Origin: Taeniopygia guttata
Lineage: Eukaryota; Chordata; Aves; Passeriformes; Estrildidae
Assembly: GCF_048771995.1 (NCBI RefSeq)
Contig: NC_133050.1
Location: forward strand, 7,550,501-7,614,500
Direction: 5' to 3'
DNA: 64,000 nt
Under the pieces are notes generated by a model. That model was not told where the DNA came from, searched no databases, and saw only the letters and a list, made by a program, of their open reading frames with translations. This document shows, piece by piece, positions 52,406-63,228 of the stretch; position 1 is the first letter of the stretch; each line of letters opens with the position of its first letter. The translations under genes and the position numbers were made by a program.

Positions 52406-52814
52406 GTTTGCTGACACCCAAGGACACCTGGACAGGTGGGTTCCCTGCTGTCCCCACACCTCGGGGACATGTCCCAGCCGTGCCACCATCCCAGCACGGC
52501 CCCAGCAGCACCTGAAGGACCCAACCCCTCGTTTTTAACTCTGAACCACGTCTTGAAGCCAACTGGGGACATTCGGGGACACTCAGCACTGAATGTCATG
52601 CAAAAAACCCCAATTAATTAAATTAATGAATTAAAACTTTCCTCGCTCCCAAACTGCCCTTTTCCAGGAGCAAATCTGGGGTTCAGACACTCAGCAGTGA
52701 ACCCCGAGAGTCCTCTCCCACTCCAGCACAGAAATTCCAACCGATCCGCTTTAAAATCCTCACCCAGATTGCATTTTTCACACGGGAAAATCAGGAATAA
52801 ATCTGAATTTCGTA

Positions 52815-52980
52815 ATCCCAACATCCCAGAGTGCTTTGGGTTGGAAGGGGCATCAAAGATCAACTCAACCCCTGTCATGGGACACCTTCCACTATCCCAG
52901 GTCACTCCAGCCTGGCCTGGGACTCTTCCAGGGATGGAAAATCCATGGAATATCCTGTGCCAGGCTCTCCTCACTCACAC
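52815..52980 (-). mobile_element. CR1 LINE 3'-end fragment
   Basis: GCTTTGGGTTGGAAGGGGC, 'CATGGGACACCTTCCACTATCCCAGG' and 'GGGACTCTTCCAGGGATGG' in reverse order; inside the G12 intron. Confidence 0.88.
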
Positions 52981-53111
52981 AGGGAACAATTCCTTTCCAA
53001 ATCCAACCTCAGTTTCTTCACTTTCACTTTTACCCCATTCCCCATTTGCCTGTCGCTCCAGCTCCTGATGGAAAGTCCATCCCACCACCTTTCCTTGCAG
53101 GGAGCGTTCTC

Positions 53112-53405
53112 TAGTCCCACCCCAAAACGAGCTGGTATTTTTTTCTATAATCACCCCAAATCTTTGCTTGGAATCCACCAATACCTCCCCAAACTGAGGT
53201 TATTTTTCCTAAAAGCACTCCGGATCTCTCCCTAGAATCCACCAATCCCACCCCAAAATGAGCTGGTATTTTTTTCTCTAAGCACCCCAAATCTTTGCTT
53301 GGAACCCACCAATCCCACCCCAAAACGAGCTGCTATTTTTCCTAAAGCCACCCCGGATCTCTCCCTGGAATCCACCAATCCCACCCCAAAACGAGCTGCT
53401 ATTTT
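53112..53405. repeat. ~61-bp minisatellite, five copies
   Basis: GGAATCCACCAATCCCACCC with GAGCTG(G/C)TATTTTT recurs. Alternate units match better (CACCCCAAATCTTTGCTTGG versus CCGGATCTCTCCCTGGAATC), so a 122-bp higher-order unit is likely. Confidence 0.92.
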
Positions 53406-53573
53406 CCAAACCCAAGCCCCAATCCCAAACCCCGTCCAACCTGGCCTTGGACACCTCTTGGGACGGGGAATCCCCTCTGAGCCACCCAGCCCATCCCATC
53501 CCATTCCCACTCTGACAATCAAGAATTCTGCCCGGAATTCCCGTCCCAGTGTTTCCAGAGGCTCAGGATCCGG

Positions 53574-53648
53574 ACTCACCCAGCTCCCAGGGGCGGGAAG
53601 AGCTTCCAGAGGCGACCGGCGCATCCCGGCTCCGCCGGAGGTTTTATA
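53574..53648 (-). promoter_or_regulatory. G12 promoter, TATA box and leader exon
   Basis: TATAAAAC on the minus strand at 53641-53648. Leader exon 53580 to about 53615 (GGAAGCTCTTCCCGCCCCTG, then GGAGCTGG) ends at GTGAGT. Confidence 0.75.
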
Positions 53649-54260
53649 GGGCCGCCGGAGGAGCCGCCAGGTCCCGTAACCCCCGTGGCCCTCCCGGAGT
53701 GAGTCGGAGCCGCCGACTCATCCCGGACAATGAGTGGTTCCATGTCAGCTTCCCAGAGTAATTACCTCGGGATAATTAATCCTCCGTGGCGTTGGGAGCA
53801 GCAGCAGCCCCAGCCCCGGGGCTGTTTATGGGGAGTGAACCCCTGGATGTGTAGGAATGGGTTTTCCAGGGGGGTTTCCATACCTGGGGGTCTCACAGGG
53901 ATGGGGTGGTGCCGGTTATTGATGGATTTGGGATTTGGGATGCCTGGTTATCCATGGGATTCTCCAGCCCCATGGTTTCATCTCATCCACCTCCCAACGC
54001 CCAGATTTTGGGACTGCTTGGCCAAGTTTTGGATGTGGATTTTGATCCATGGAGCACAAACAGGAAAACGAATGGCCCCTTATAGTGGGGGCAGCTCATT
54101 ATCCATCAAAATCTTCATTTTTTAATTAAGAACTCCAGTTCTCTCCCCGCCCTGCAGTCCCAGCTCAGCGCTGGTGCCACCGGGGCTGGGCACAGCTTTG
54201 TCCTGGTCCCTCTCAGCTCTCCTCGGGATCACCAGGGAGAAATTGTCCCACGGCGCCAAG
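53649..54260. other. Region upstream of G12
   Basis: 54130-54235 weakly repeats the 54500-54605 part of the adjoining inverted repeat in direct orientation (GGTGxCACCxGGGCTGGGC, TTTGTCCTGGTCCCTCT). No gene seen. Confidence 0.5.
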
Positions 54261-54775
54261 CAGGAAGGGCCTGGATTTGTTCCTGGATTCATTCCTGATG
54301 GAGAATTCCATAATTAAAGGAGGATTTCGCCCTCTCTGCTTCTTCCCCCACGTGGGGCACAATTACACAAGAGCTCCCAAACTTCCTGATCTGTTTTCAT
54401 GTCCGAAATATTCGGGGCCCTTTCTCCTGGCCACAGAAACCATCCGGGTGTGGCTGTTCATCCAAGTTCACAAGAAACCATATTTTTTAATTTAAAAAAT
54501 TAAAATACTCAGGACCTGCCCCGCTCCCTGTGGGTTTGGGCTCCGTGTTGGTGTCACCAGGGCTGGGCTTTATTTTGTCCTGGTCCCTCTTGGCCCTGCT
54601 GGAGCCAGCAGTGCCAAATTGGCCTTTTTGGGGTTATTTTGTGTCACAATGAGCCCATGAAAGTGCAGAGCAGATTTTAATGACTTTAAAAAATCCATCT
54701 TCTGTTTTTTGGGGGTTTTTTGTGTCACAATGAACCCATAAAAAGCACTGAGCAGATCTTTGGTGACCTAAAGAA
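54261..54775 (+). repeat. Left arm of large inverted repeat
   Basis: Pairs with 55122-55622. Landmarks: CCCCCACGTGGGGCACAATT, GAGCTCCCAAACTTCCTGAT, GGGCCCTTTCTCCTGGCCAC, GTTGGTGTCACCAGGGCTGG. Two tandem units of about 73 bp with GTGTCACAATGAACCCATAA form its inner end. Confidence 0.93.
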
Positions 54776-55121
54776 AAGGAATTCCTGCTCTCAGGAGATT
54801 TTGAACCCCTGGGAGACAAGGAAGTGAATGCCTGGGGAAGTCACACGGGGCTGGAGGAAGTTTATCAGCTCCTGGGAGCTTTTTGTCACCTCTGGCTCCA
54901 GGTGTCCCCACGCGGGTCCCGGGGCTGTCACCTGTCCCCGGAGCAGCGGGAATGTGGCCCTGGTGACTCTCAGGTGACCGGGACAGGTGAGGCACAGCCC
55001 TTGCACAACCAGCTGGGCTGCCACCCAAAAATAAACTTCCTCCAAAAGTCTCGTGCAACTTTCTCACTGATTCAACTCCTTATCTCACACAGACTGAAAA
55101 AATCCTCATAAAACCAGGAGG

Positions 55122-55622
55122 TGGATTTTTTTAAGTCAATAAAATCTGCTCTGAACTTTTATGGGTTCGTTGTGACACAAAATAACCCCCAAAAAAACAG
55201 ATGATGGATTTTTAAAGTCACTAAAAATCTGCTCTACTCTTTTATGGGTTCGTTGTGACACAAAAAAAACCCCAAAAAGGCCAATTTGGCCCTGCTGGCT
55301 CCAGCAGAGACCAGGACAAAATAAAGCCCAGCCCTGGTGACACCAACACGGAGCCCAAACCCCCAGGGAGGGGGCAGGGCCTGAGTATTTTAATTTTTGT
55401 AATTAAAAAGTGTGGTTTCTTGTGAACTCATGGACAAACGGCCCCGCCTGGGTGATTTTTGTGGCCAGGAGAAAGGGCCCCGAATATTTTGGACGTGAAA
55501 ACGGATCAGGAAGTTTGGGAGCTCTTGGGTAATTGTGCCCCACGTGGGGGAAGAAGCAGAGAGGGTGAAACCCTCCCTTTTTTTGGGAATTCTCTGCCTG
55601 GAACGAATCCAGATTTTCCTGG
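55122..55622 (-). repeat. Right arm of large inverted repeat
   Basis: Reverse complement of the left arm, roughly 85-90% matching by eye over about 500 bp, with the same two ~73-bp inner units. The spacer is about 350 bp. It could fold into a long hairpin. Confidence 0.93.
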
Positions 55623-55854
55623 TCAGCTCTGAGTGTCCGGCTCCACCTGGACCACAAGAACGTGGCTTTGTTGTGGCTTCTCTCCTGCAGGATTCATTTC
55701 TTTGATCTGAAGCCACAATTCCCCTGTGGTTTTCAGCTCCATTTTTGGAGGTTTGAAGCTCCCTTTGACCAAAAACAAGAAGTTCACATCCATAGAAATA
55801 TAGCTCATAAACAGATCTCATTTATATAAATTTATTTTGATTTTTCCAGGTCGG
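55623..55854. other. Flank of inverted repeat
   Basis: No counterpart on the left side and no recognised family. Confidence 0.4.
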
Positions 55855-55960
55855 GAACAGTGGCAGGTGGGACACCAGCAGGAATTTCCACCTGGAGAAG
55901 GTGGTCAGGCATTGGAAGGCGCTTCCCAGGTGGGAATTCATGGAGCAGGGCCGATTTTCC
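55855..55960 (+). mobile_element. CR1 LINE short remnant
   Basis: 'GGAATTTCCACCTGGAGAAGG' and 'GGTCAGGCATTGGAAGGCGCTTCCCAGG' match the mid part of the CR1 3' region; incomplete. Confidence 0.65.
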
Positions 55961-56274
55961 ATCTCCTGAGGTTTCAACCCAACACCTCGGATCACACATT
56001 GAAAATTCACCTTTTTTTTCCCTTTTTCTCTCCTTTTGTTCTGCTGCCAGAGTTTCTATTTTTGGAGCAGGGAGGGAGCTCTGCATTCCTGGGGCCTCAC
56101 CCTCCAAATCTGCATTCCTGACTTATTAAAGGTGGGGTGGAGAATCCCCGAGGTCCCACCGGGCTCCTCCTCCCGGGTTTTTGGGACCTCCCTCCTCCAA
56201 CCCCTCTCTGCTTTAACGCCTTTCCTCCACCTTCACCTGGCGGCGGCTTCCTGGTGGAGTCAGGTGGGGTAAAA

Positions 56275-56665
56275 ATGGCAGAATTCCAAAATCCCTGAAA
56301 AGAATTCCAAGGTGGGCGAGTCCAAGCTCGATCCCCACATGGACACCCAGAAAAACATCCAGGAATTCCTGGGACACCTCCAGGGGCGGCCAGTCCAACC
56401 CTCCCTGAGCCCCTTTCCAAGGCCTTTTCCCTTTTTCAGGAGGAATTTTCCCAAATTTCCCACCCTGGCTCAGCTCGAGGCCGTTCCCTCTTGTCCTGTC
56501 CCATTCCCTGGGATCAGATCCCAAATGCCCCCTGGCAGATCCCGAATTCCCCCTGGATCCCCCTTTTCTCCAGGCTGAGCCCCCCCAGCTCCCTCAGGAC
56601 TCTCCATTCCCTTTTCCAGCTGCTCCAGCCCCATTCCCATCCCCGCTCCAGCTCCTCCCTGTCCC
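56275..56665 (-). mobile_element. CR1 LINE 3' region
   Basis: Reverse copy with 'GGACACCTCCAGGGGCGGCC', 'TTTCAGGAGGAATTTTCCCAAATTTCC', 'CTCGAGGCCGTTCCCTCTTGTCC' and CAGCTGCTCCAGCCCC; same subfamily as 23945. Confidence 0.9.
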
Positions 56666-56904
56666 TTTTCATGAGGGGACAGAGGACCGAGTGTCCTCGA
56701 GTGTCCCCCGAGTGTCCCCCGAGTGTCCCCAACCACCAGAGCGCAGCATTGGCCCGCGCAGGCGGCTCCAGGAAAATCCCGTGGGATCCTCCCTCTCTCT
56801 GTGTCTCCAGGAAAAGTTTTAATTTCGGGTTTGGCTCAGCCCAGCCCCTTTTCTCCGCTGGATCTGGGAAGGAGCAGCACGGGCTGGGGTTGTCCTGCTG
56901 GGAA

Positions 56905-57370
56905 TCCGCCCCAGAGAGAAGGACCTGGGGGTCCTGGTGGGCAAAACCTGTCCCCAGGGATTGGGAGGGATCCCAGGGATTGGGAGGGATACCCCACCTC
57001 TCTCAGGGCCTCCTGTTCGCGCTGGAAAAGCTGGGAATGTTGGGAATGTTGGGAATGTTGAGCCTGTGGAGACCCCAGAGCTCCCCCAGGATCCGCAGGG
57101 GCTCCAGGGAAGCTGGAGAGGGACTTTTCCTCAGGAACTGCAGGGACAGGACACGGGGAATGTCAGGGGGACAGAGGGGGAATTTGGGTGGGATTTTGGG
57201 GAGGAATTGTTCCCTGTGAGGGTCCCAGGTAATTCCATGGATTTCCCATCCCTGGAAGTGTCCAAGGCTGGGCTGGCCAGGGCTTGGAGCAACCTGAGGT
57301 GAGGGAAGTTGTCCCTGCCCCTGGGTTGGAACCGGATGAGCTTTACGGTCCTTCCCACCCAAACCATTCC
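56905..57370 (+). mobile_element. CR1 LINE with end of ORF2 region
   Basis: Includes GAGAAGGACCTGGGGGTCCT, which encodes the RDLGVLV motif near the end of the CR1 reverse-transcriptase ORF, then the standard 3' region and tail. Internally deleted, 5'-truncated and inactive. Its tail runs into the satellite at 57360. Confidence 0.88.
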
Positions 57371-57765
57371 AGGATTCCAAACCATTCCACCATTCTAAAA
57401 CCACTCCACCATTCCAAACCATTCCATGATTCCAAACCATTCCACTGTTCCAAACCATTCCAAACCATTCCAAACCATTTCATGATTCCAAACCATTCCA
57501 CTGTTCCAAACCATTCCATACCATTCCAAAACCATTCCATGATTCCAAACTATTCCATCATTCGAAACTATTCCAAAGCATTCCAAACCATTCCACCATT
57601 CCAAAACCATTCCAAAACCATTCCAAACTATTCCACCATTTCAAACCATTCCACCATTCCAAACCATTCCAAACCATTCCAAACTATTCCACAATTGCAA
57701 ACCATTGCAAACCATTCCAAACAATTCCAAACCATTCCAAACCATTCCACCATTCTGGGCATGGG
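57360..57765 (+). repeat. (CCATTCCAAA)n satellite from CR1 tail
   Basis: About forty CCATTCCAAA/CCATTCCACC-type units directly continuing the terminal CCAAACCATTCCA of the preceding CR1. Confidence 0.95.
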
Positions 57766-58660
57766 ACAGGGACCAAAGGAAACATGAGGGGATGGGCAAA
57801 GACAGCACTCTAATTTAATTAATTAAATTAATTTGTAATTAAAGAGCTGCACAGGAGCTGCAGACAAGAAAACTTCTCTCATTATGAGTAAATTCCTGAT
57901 TTGGGGATTCAACAGCGCTCAGGGCAAAATTAGAATGAAACTCCTCACCCGGGTCCCTCTTGCTTCACCCTAAAAGGGTTTTATTACTTAATTAACTCTT
58001 GGTTTCACTAATTAGGAACTCTTTGTTCTGGACCAGGCTCACGGGAGGTTAAGCATGGCTTCAGGGTCAGAATAACCCCTGTGACTTCTCAAAGCTCAGC
58101 TTTTTTTGGGTTCTGGCACCAATTTTTCTTCCCCCAGCACCTCCGTCCGTCAGCTCCATCCCTGTGCTGGGATTCCACGGGGAATAAAATCCTGGGATTT
58201 GGGGTTTGGGCCTCGTACAGGTGTTGGGACGGAGCAAATGGCGAGCCCAGGGTTGTAATTTTAATTATTTTAGTGATTAACTCAGCCTGGCTCATGGAAG
58301 TTATAGAAAGGACAAAATCCAAGATAAATCCTTTTGGTTCTTTGGCTCAAAGACCAATAATTGCCTTTCCCAGTGGCACCAGGAGCACCACAGAGCTGAT
58401 ATTCCAAAAACAAAAATGGATTTTATCCTTTTCCAAGAGGTCAGGGAAAGGTTGAAACCTGGCTCTGTATCCCAATTCCTCCTTGGGTGTCCCCAAGGCT
58501 GCTCCACTTTCCAGCAAAAAACCTGGGAAAGGCTGAACTCCAGCGAATTCATTCCCAGTGAGCTCCGGAGGGGGAATGAAGCAATCTGGAATTGGGTTCT
58601 TTGATGGGATGGCTGCTGGAAAAGTTGTGGGGTTTCAGTGAGGCAATCAGAGCCCTGTGG
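57766..58660. other. Gene-free interval
   Basis: No gene or repeat family recognised. Confidence 0.4.
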
Positions 58661-58661
58661 G

Positions 58662-58830
58662 GAAATGAGGGATAAATTTAGGCTGGAAATTAGCAGAGGT
58701 TTTCAAGGAGCAGAGAAGAAATTAGGACTAAATTTAGGCTGGGAATTAGGAGGAGGTTTTCAAGTGGAGAAGAAATTAGGGATTAATTTAGGCTGGGAAT
58801 TAGGAGGAGGTTTTCAAGGAGCAGCCCAAA
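58662..58830. repeat. ~62-bp tandem repeat, three copies
   Basis: TTTAGGCTGG(G/A)AATTAG(G/C)AG, GAGGTTTTCAAG and GAAGAAATTAGG recur three times. Confidence 0.9.
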
Positions 58831-59004
58831 AGGACTGAGGAACAGGCTGGGAAATCCGAAAATGGGACTCAAAACAGGCACCAAGCTTTGGGCTGGAGTT
58901 TGGGGGATTTATGGGGAGGTTTTACAGGAGAGTCCCAGACCCAAGGCCGTGACTCAGCCAGGAAAGTCAGAGTTTTATAGGAATTGTCTTGATCCTGGGA
59001 AGCT

Positions 59005-59330
59005 CATGGAATTATGGAATGGTTTCGGTTGGAAGGGATCTTAAAAATCATTTCATTCCAACTTCTGCCATGGGACACCTTCTGCTGTCCCTGGTGGCCC
59101 CAGGCTCCAGGAATTGGTCACTTCCAGGGATGGGAAATCCATGGAATAACCTCACAGGGAACAATTCCTCCCCAAATTCCCTCTCTGTCCCCCTGACCCC
59201 ATTCCCTGTGCTCTGTCCCTGCAGTTCCTGAGGAAAAGTCCCTCTCCAGCTTCCCTGGAGCCCCTGCAGATCCTGGAGGGGCTCTGGGGTCTCCACAGGC
59301 CCAACATTCCCAATATTCCCAACCTGTTGG
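59005..59330 (-). mobile_element. CR1 LINE 3' region
   Basis: Reverse copy with 'GGAATGGTTTCGGTTGGAAGGG', 'CCATGGGACACCTTCTGCTG', 'CAGGAACAATTCCTCCCC'-like block, 'CCCTGCAGTTCCTGAGG' and 'GGGGTCTCCACAGGCCCAAC'. Same subfamily as 48290. Confidence 0.9.
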
Positions 59331-59814
59331 AAAAAAGCAGCCAGGAAAAGACCATGGACACTCCAGATCGAGCCCTTGGATCCTGCAGCACTTGGGGGTG
59401 TCCAGGTTTTTTGGGACCGTAAATCCCACCCTGGGCCACGGGCAGGGACAATTCCCAGGTGGGTCCAGGCCCCTCCAGCCTGGCCCTGGCCACTTCCAGG
59501 GAAGCCACAAAGGTCTGGGAGTTTGGGACAGGAGCTGCTCCAGGCTCCAGACCGATACTGGGGAGATGCTGCAAGTGCTAATTAAGCCATCCAGCAGGTG
59601 CTAATTAAGCCTTTGTTTGATGAGTTCACCGCCATGTCCAGCCCGGAGCTGGACACAAAAACGAGATGGGCGGGAGCCGAATCCTCCGGAGAGCCCCGGG
59701 CCAGGCCCGGCCGGTTCGGCGGCTCCTGAGTCACGGCCGAAATCCAGCAGGGCAAAAGTTCCCGAGGATCCTCCCCTCTGTGCACAAAGGTCCTGGATCC
59801 TGGGGCAAAATCAG
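59331..59814. other. Gene-free interval
   Basis: GC-rich, no gene structure recognised. Confidence 0.4.
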
Positions 59815-60115
59815 GGAGAATCCATGAAATCACGGGGGAAGGATCCTCACTTGCCAAAATAATCTGATCCCTAAACAAAAATGCCCAAATCCTGCGTGAC
59901 ATAAATCAGGGAGTGTCTGTGGAATCCTGAGTGAGGGTTCCTCACTTCCCAAAAAAATCCGATCCTTTCCCCAAATCCTGTGTGGAAAAAAGGTGAGGGA
60001 GCATCCACAGAATCCTGAGGGAGGGCTCCTCACTTCCCAAAAAAATCTGGGAATTGCAGGAAAATCCCCAAATCTGAGGTGGGAAAAAAGGTCAAGGAGT
60101 CCTCACTTCCCAAAA
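59815..60115. repeat. ~85-bp tandem repeat, three and a half copies
   Basis: TCCTCACTTCCCAAAA, AATC(C/T)GATCC, CCCCAAATCCTG and AATCCTGAG blocks recur with decaying similarity. Confidence 0.85.
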
Positions 60116-61005
60116 CTTGGATCCATTTTCTTGGCAGAGTGAAGCGAAGGAGCTCCGGGACCCTTGGAGACACCGAGACACCTCCGGGACATCCCGGACA
60201 GAGCCACCAGCTCCCGTTTGGATCTCCTGGAATAACTCTTGGGAATCACCTGTTTGGCACCTGGGAGGTCCCTGATAAATTTGGGATTTGTGGGATCTGG
60301 AACAGCAATTCCCATCCGGGAATGCCGGGCTGGGAATTTCCTTCCCCGCGGTGTCGCGATCCCTGGAATTTGTGGCACATTTGGGACGGGCCAGGAGCTC
60401 CACGTTCCCTCCAGTCCCTCACGTTTCTCCCGTCATTTTCGCAAAGTTTTGTCTAAAAATAGATTTTTGTGCAATTCCTGGGGATGGGAAAAGCAATTCC
60501 ACCTTTCCTCCAGGAAAAACGTTCCCTCCCTTTCCAAGGGCTGACTCTGGAACCTCTTTGGGCAATATCCATAATTTTTGTGCTGAGGTTGCTGCCCGGT
60601 GACCTCCAGAGCATTTCCAGACTGGATCCAAACCAGTTTAAGGTCAGGCCACATCTGCTGATCTCCAGACAGGGTTTAGGATTAGGTTTAAGATTCAATT
60701 TATGTTTAGGTCTCCACTCCCAGCCATGGGAAGTGTTTGACTTTAATCCCTGAGCGTTGCAAGTTCAGGGTTTATATTTGGCATAAAAATATCCCAGAAA
60801 TCCTTGATTTACTGCTTAAATAAAAATGTCCCGAGCAGACGGAGGTGTTCTGTCCCTCTCTGCTCTGAGGGATGGACAGCACTGACCTGACGAGGAGAAT
60901 TCCCTTGGGAATATTGCACAAAAATTCAGGTGGAAGGTTGGAGGTGGTGAAATTCCCTGTCTGCTCTCAAACTCGGCCACTCCGGCCTCGGCGGGACAAA
61001 AACCA
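60116..61005. other. Gene-free interval
   Basis: No gene or family recognised. Confidence 0.4.
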
Positions 61006-61009
61006 GGAT

Positions 61010-61335
61010 CAGGGAATGATGAAATCGTGGAATAATAGAATCAGGGAATCATGGAGTATCAGAGGATCATGAAATTGTGGAGTCAGAAAATCATGGAAAA
61101 ATAGAATCAGAGAATTATGGAATCAGAGAATCAGAAAATCATGGAGTCAGAGGATCATGATCATAAAATCGCAAAATGATGGAATTAGGGGGATCGCAGA
61201 ATCACAAAATCGTGGAAAATGGAGTCAGAGAATCAGAAAATCATGGAATAAGAGGATCAGAGAATCATGGAATCGTAGAATAACGGAAGCATAAAATCAT
61301 GGAACAATAAAATCAGAGGATCCGAGAAAATCAGA
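61010..61335 (-). repeat. AATCATGGAATCAGAG array, expanded CR1 tail
   Basis: More than twenty units of (A)AATCATGGA, AATCAGAGG and GTCAGA words, leading directly into the reverse CR1 end at 61335. CR1 normally ends in two or three ATTCTATGA-like units, so this is a large local expansion. Confidence 0.9.
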
Positions 61336-61500
61336 GGACCATGGAAAGGTTTAGGTTGGAAAGGACCTTTAGGATCATCCCATCCCAAGCCCCTGGCACA
61401 GCCAGGGACAATTCCCACTGTCCCAGGTCTCTCCAAACCCCATCCAACCTCTTCTCGGACACCTCCAGGAATGGGGCAGTGCCGAACCCCAAGGTTTTGA
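61336..61500 (-). mobile_element. CR1 LINE 3'-end fragment
   Basis: GGTTTAGGTTGGAAAGGACC, 'CAGGGACAATTCCCACTGTCCC' and 'CTCGGACACCTCCAGGAATGGGGCAG' in reverse CR1 order. Confidence 0.88.
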
Positions 61501-62385
61501 GGACTCTGCTCTCCTTCCCTGCATCTCCCCGTGGGAAGGGCACAATTCCAGGAGCTTATCTCGGTTCCGAGCCCTGCCAGCCGCCGGTTGCCTCGAAAGC
61601 AGCCGGGCAGGTCTGGGAAGTGCCCTAATTCCAGCCTGGAATCGGCACCGGCGGAGCTCCGGCAAGGCCTGAGTCAGGCTTTGGGCTTGGGCTGGGGTAT
61701 CCCCAAAGCTGGAGACTAAAGCCGAGCCCATCCCAGTGGGAACAGCAAGGCAGGACCCAGGGAAAACGGGAATTGCACGGACGGGAGAAAATTCTGGAAT
61801 ATTCTGGCTTTGTGCTGCCAAAGGGTTGTTGAGAGAGGAAGTTGCTCCATGCCGGGACCAGCCGCTTCCAGACACTGCCCAGGAATTCCGGGAGGTGACG
61901 TGGGACCAGCTCAGCCTGTTGGAAGTGATCACGTCGGGATCTTGATCCGATAAAAGCTCTGGAAAAGCCACGGAGATGAACCCGGGAGAGGCCCAGGATG
62001 ACCAAAGGTGATGAAATTCCCGTCTGGGTGGGACACGGTGTCTCCAGGGGCCGTGTCTCTATGGATCCCAGAGATTTGGGGGATTGGGATTGGATTTTGG
62101 AGGGTTTTCCCACTCCATAAATGTTTGGGGTTTTTTCCACCTGGACTAATCCTCAGGGAATGCGCTGCACACACAGAGTTCCCTTTATTTCACATTGAGG
62201 CTGAAACACCTTTTTAAATTCCCTTCTGGAATTCCATGGGGCCGGTTCCCCAAATTCCATTTGGGTGGGAAAAATCTCAGATATTGTCAAAAATCCCTAG
62301 AAAGAAACTCATCTCCCTGCTCCATCACGTTTGGATGGGTGAGAGCTTCATCTCCATGGAAAACAAGATTTATCCAGAGAATTCC
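61501..62385. other. Gene-free interval
   Basis: No gene or family recognised. Confidence 0.4.
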
Positions 62386-62387
62386 AG

Positions 62388-62560
62388 GATTATTGAGGTT
62401 GGAAAAGCCCTCCAAGATCATCAAGTCCATCTTTTGGTGGATCAACCCCTTTCCAGAGCCCTGAGGGGTGTCCAAGGAATTCCTTGGATACCTCCAGGGG
62501 TGGGAACACAAAACCTCACTGGGCAGACCCTGACTGCCTTTTCCAGGAGGAAATTCCTGG
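62388..62560 (-). mobile_element. CR1 LINE 3'-end fragment
   Basis: GAGGTTGGAAAAGCCCTCCA, 'GATCATCAAGTCCATC' and 'CCTCCAGGGGTGGGAACACAAAACC' in reverse orientation. Confidence 0.85.
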
Positions 62561-62644
62561 AATGTCCAGGAAACCCCTCCTGGTGATTCCAAACTGAAAT
62601 GAAAGTTGAGGGAAATCCATGAAGTTCTTCCCAGGAAAACCCAG

Positions 62645-62920
62645 GAGAGGTTTACCTGTGGAATGAGCCCTGGATGGGTTGAGGTGGGAATTCCCAATAA
62701 ATCCCAGGAATTTCAGACATCAGAGTGGGTTTTAGCTGTGGAATGACACCTGGATGGGTTGAGGTGGGAATTCCCAATAAATCCCAGGAATTTCAGACAT
62801 CAGAGTGGGTTTTAGCTGTGGAATGACATCTGGATGGGTTGAGGTGGGAATTCCCAATAGATCCCAGGAATTTCAGACATCAGAGTGGGTTTTAGCTGTG
62901 GATGGGTTGAGGTGGCACCA
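62645..62920. repeat. 80-bp tandem repeat, three and a half copies
   Basis: GATGGGTTGAGGTGGGAATT recurs at 62673, 62753 and 62833, with a shortened copy at 62901. Copies are nearly identical, so the array is young. Confidence 0.95.
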
Positions 62921-63153
62921 AACCCCACCAAGCCCCCAAACCTCAACGGGGTCTCCAATAACTCCATGATCCCGAGGCTCTGACCTTTATCCAGGGAGAA
63001 ATTCTACGGTTCACCGGGATTAGTCAGGGGAACGAACTCGGAATCCTCTCTGGAAAGTGCCTACGTGTAAAACCCGACCGGGCAAGGTTCTTGTGAAAGA
63101 ATGAGCTCATCAGCCAGGAGGACTCATTCCCAGAAGGCAGGGCTTCCAAACCC

Positions 63154-63228
63154 TATAAAAGATCCCAAATCTCCCCGCTCCGGCATCCACTCCGCTCCCG
63201 CTGCTCCCTCGGCATCGGCTGGGTGAGT
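63154..63228 (+). promoter_or_regulatory. G13 promoter, TATA box and leader exon (gene runs off the window)
   Basis: TATAAAAG at 63154-63161, then a pyrimidine-rich leader exon (about 63185-63222) that ends CGGCTGG before the donor GTGAGT at 63223-63228. The design matches the leaders of G2, G9 and G12, so an EDC gene should have its coding exon beyond 64000. Whether it is a CBP cannot be told from the leader. Confidence 0.72.

Larger units (their letters stand above)
52193..53579 (-). other. Intron of G12
   Basis: About 1.39 kb from GTGAGT (53574-53579) to TTCCAG. It contains a duplicated acceptor/start-like block at 52325-52405, a CR1 end and a 61-bp array. Confidence 0.72.

Noticed and set aside
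54261-55622. A DNA transposon with long terminal inverted repeats.
   Set aside because: No transposase-like frame in the 350-bp spacer and no target-site duplication could be seen at the arm ends, so only an inverted repeat is claimed.
57284-57787. A 167-codon frame of His/Pro/Phe/Ser repeats.
   Set aside because: Produced by the CCATTCCAAA satellite at the tail of a CR1 copy.
58972-58979. TATAAAAC on the minus strand.
   Set aside because: No leader-exon donor and no EDC coding exon downstream.
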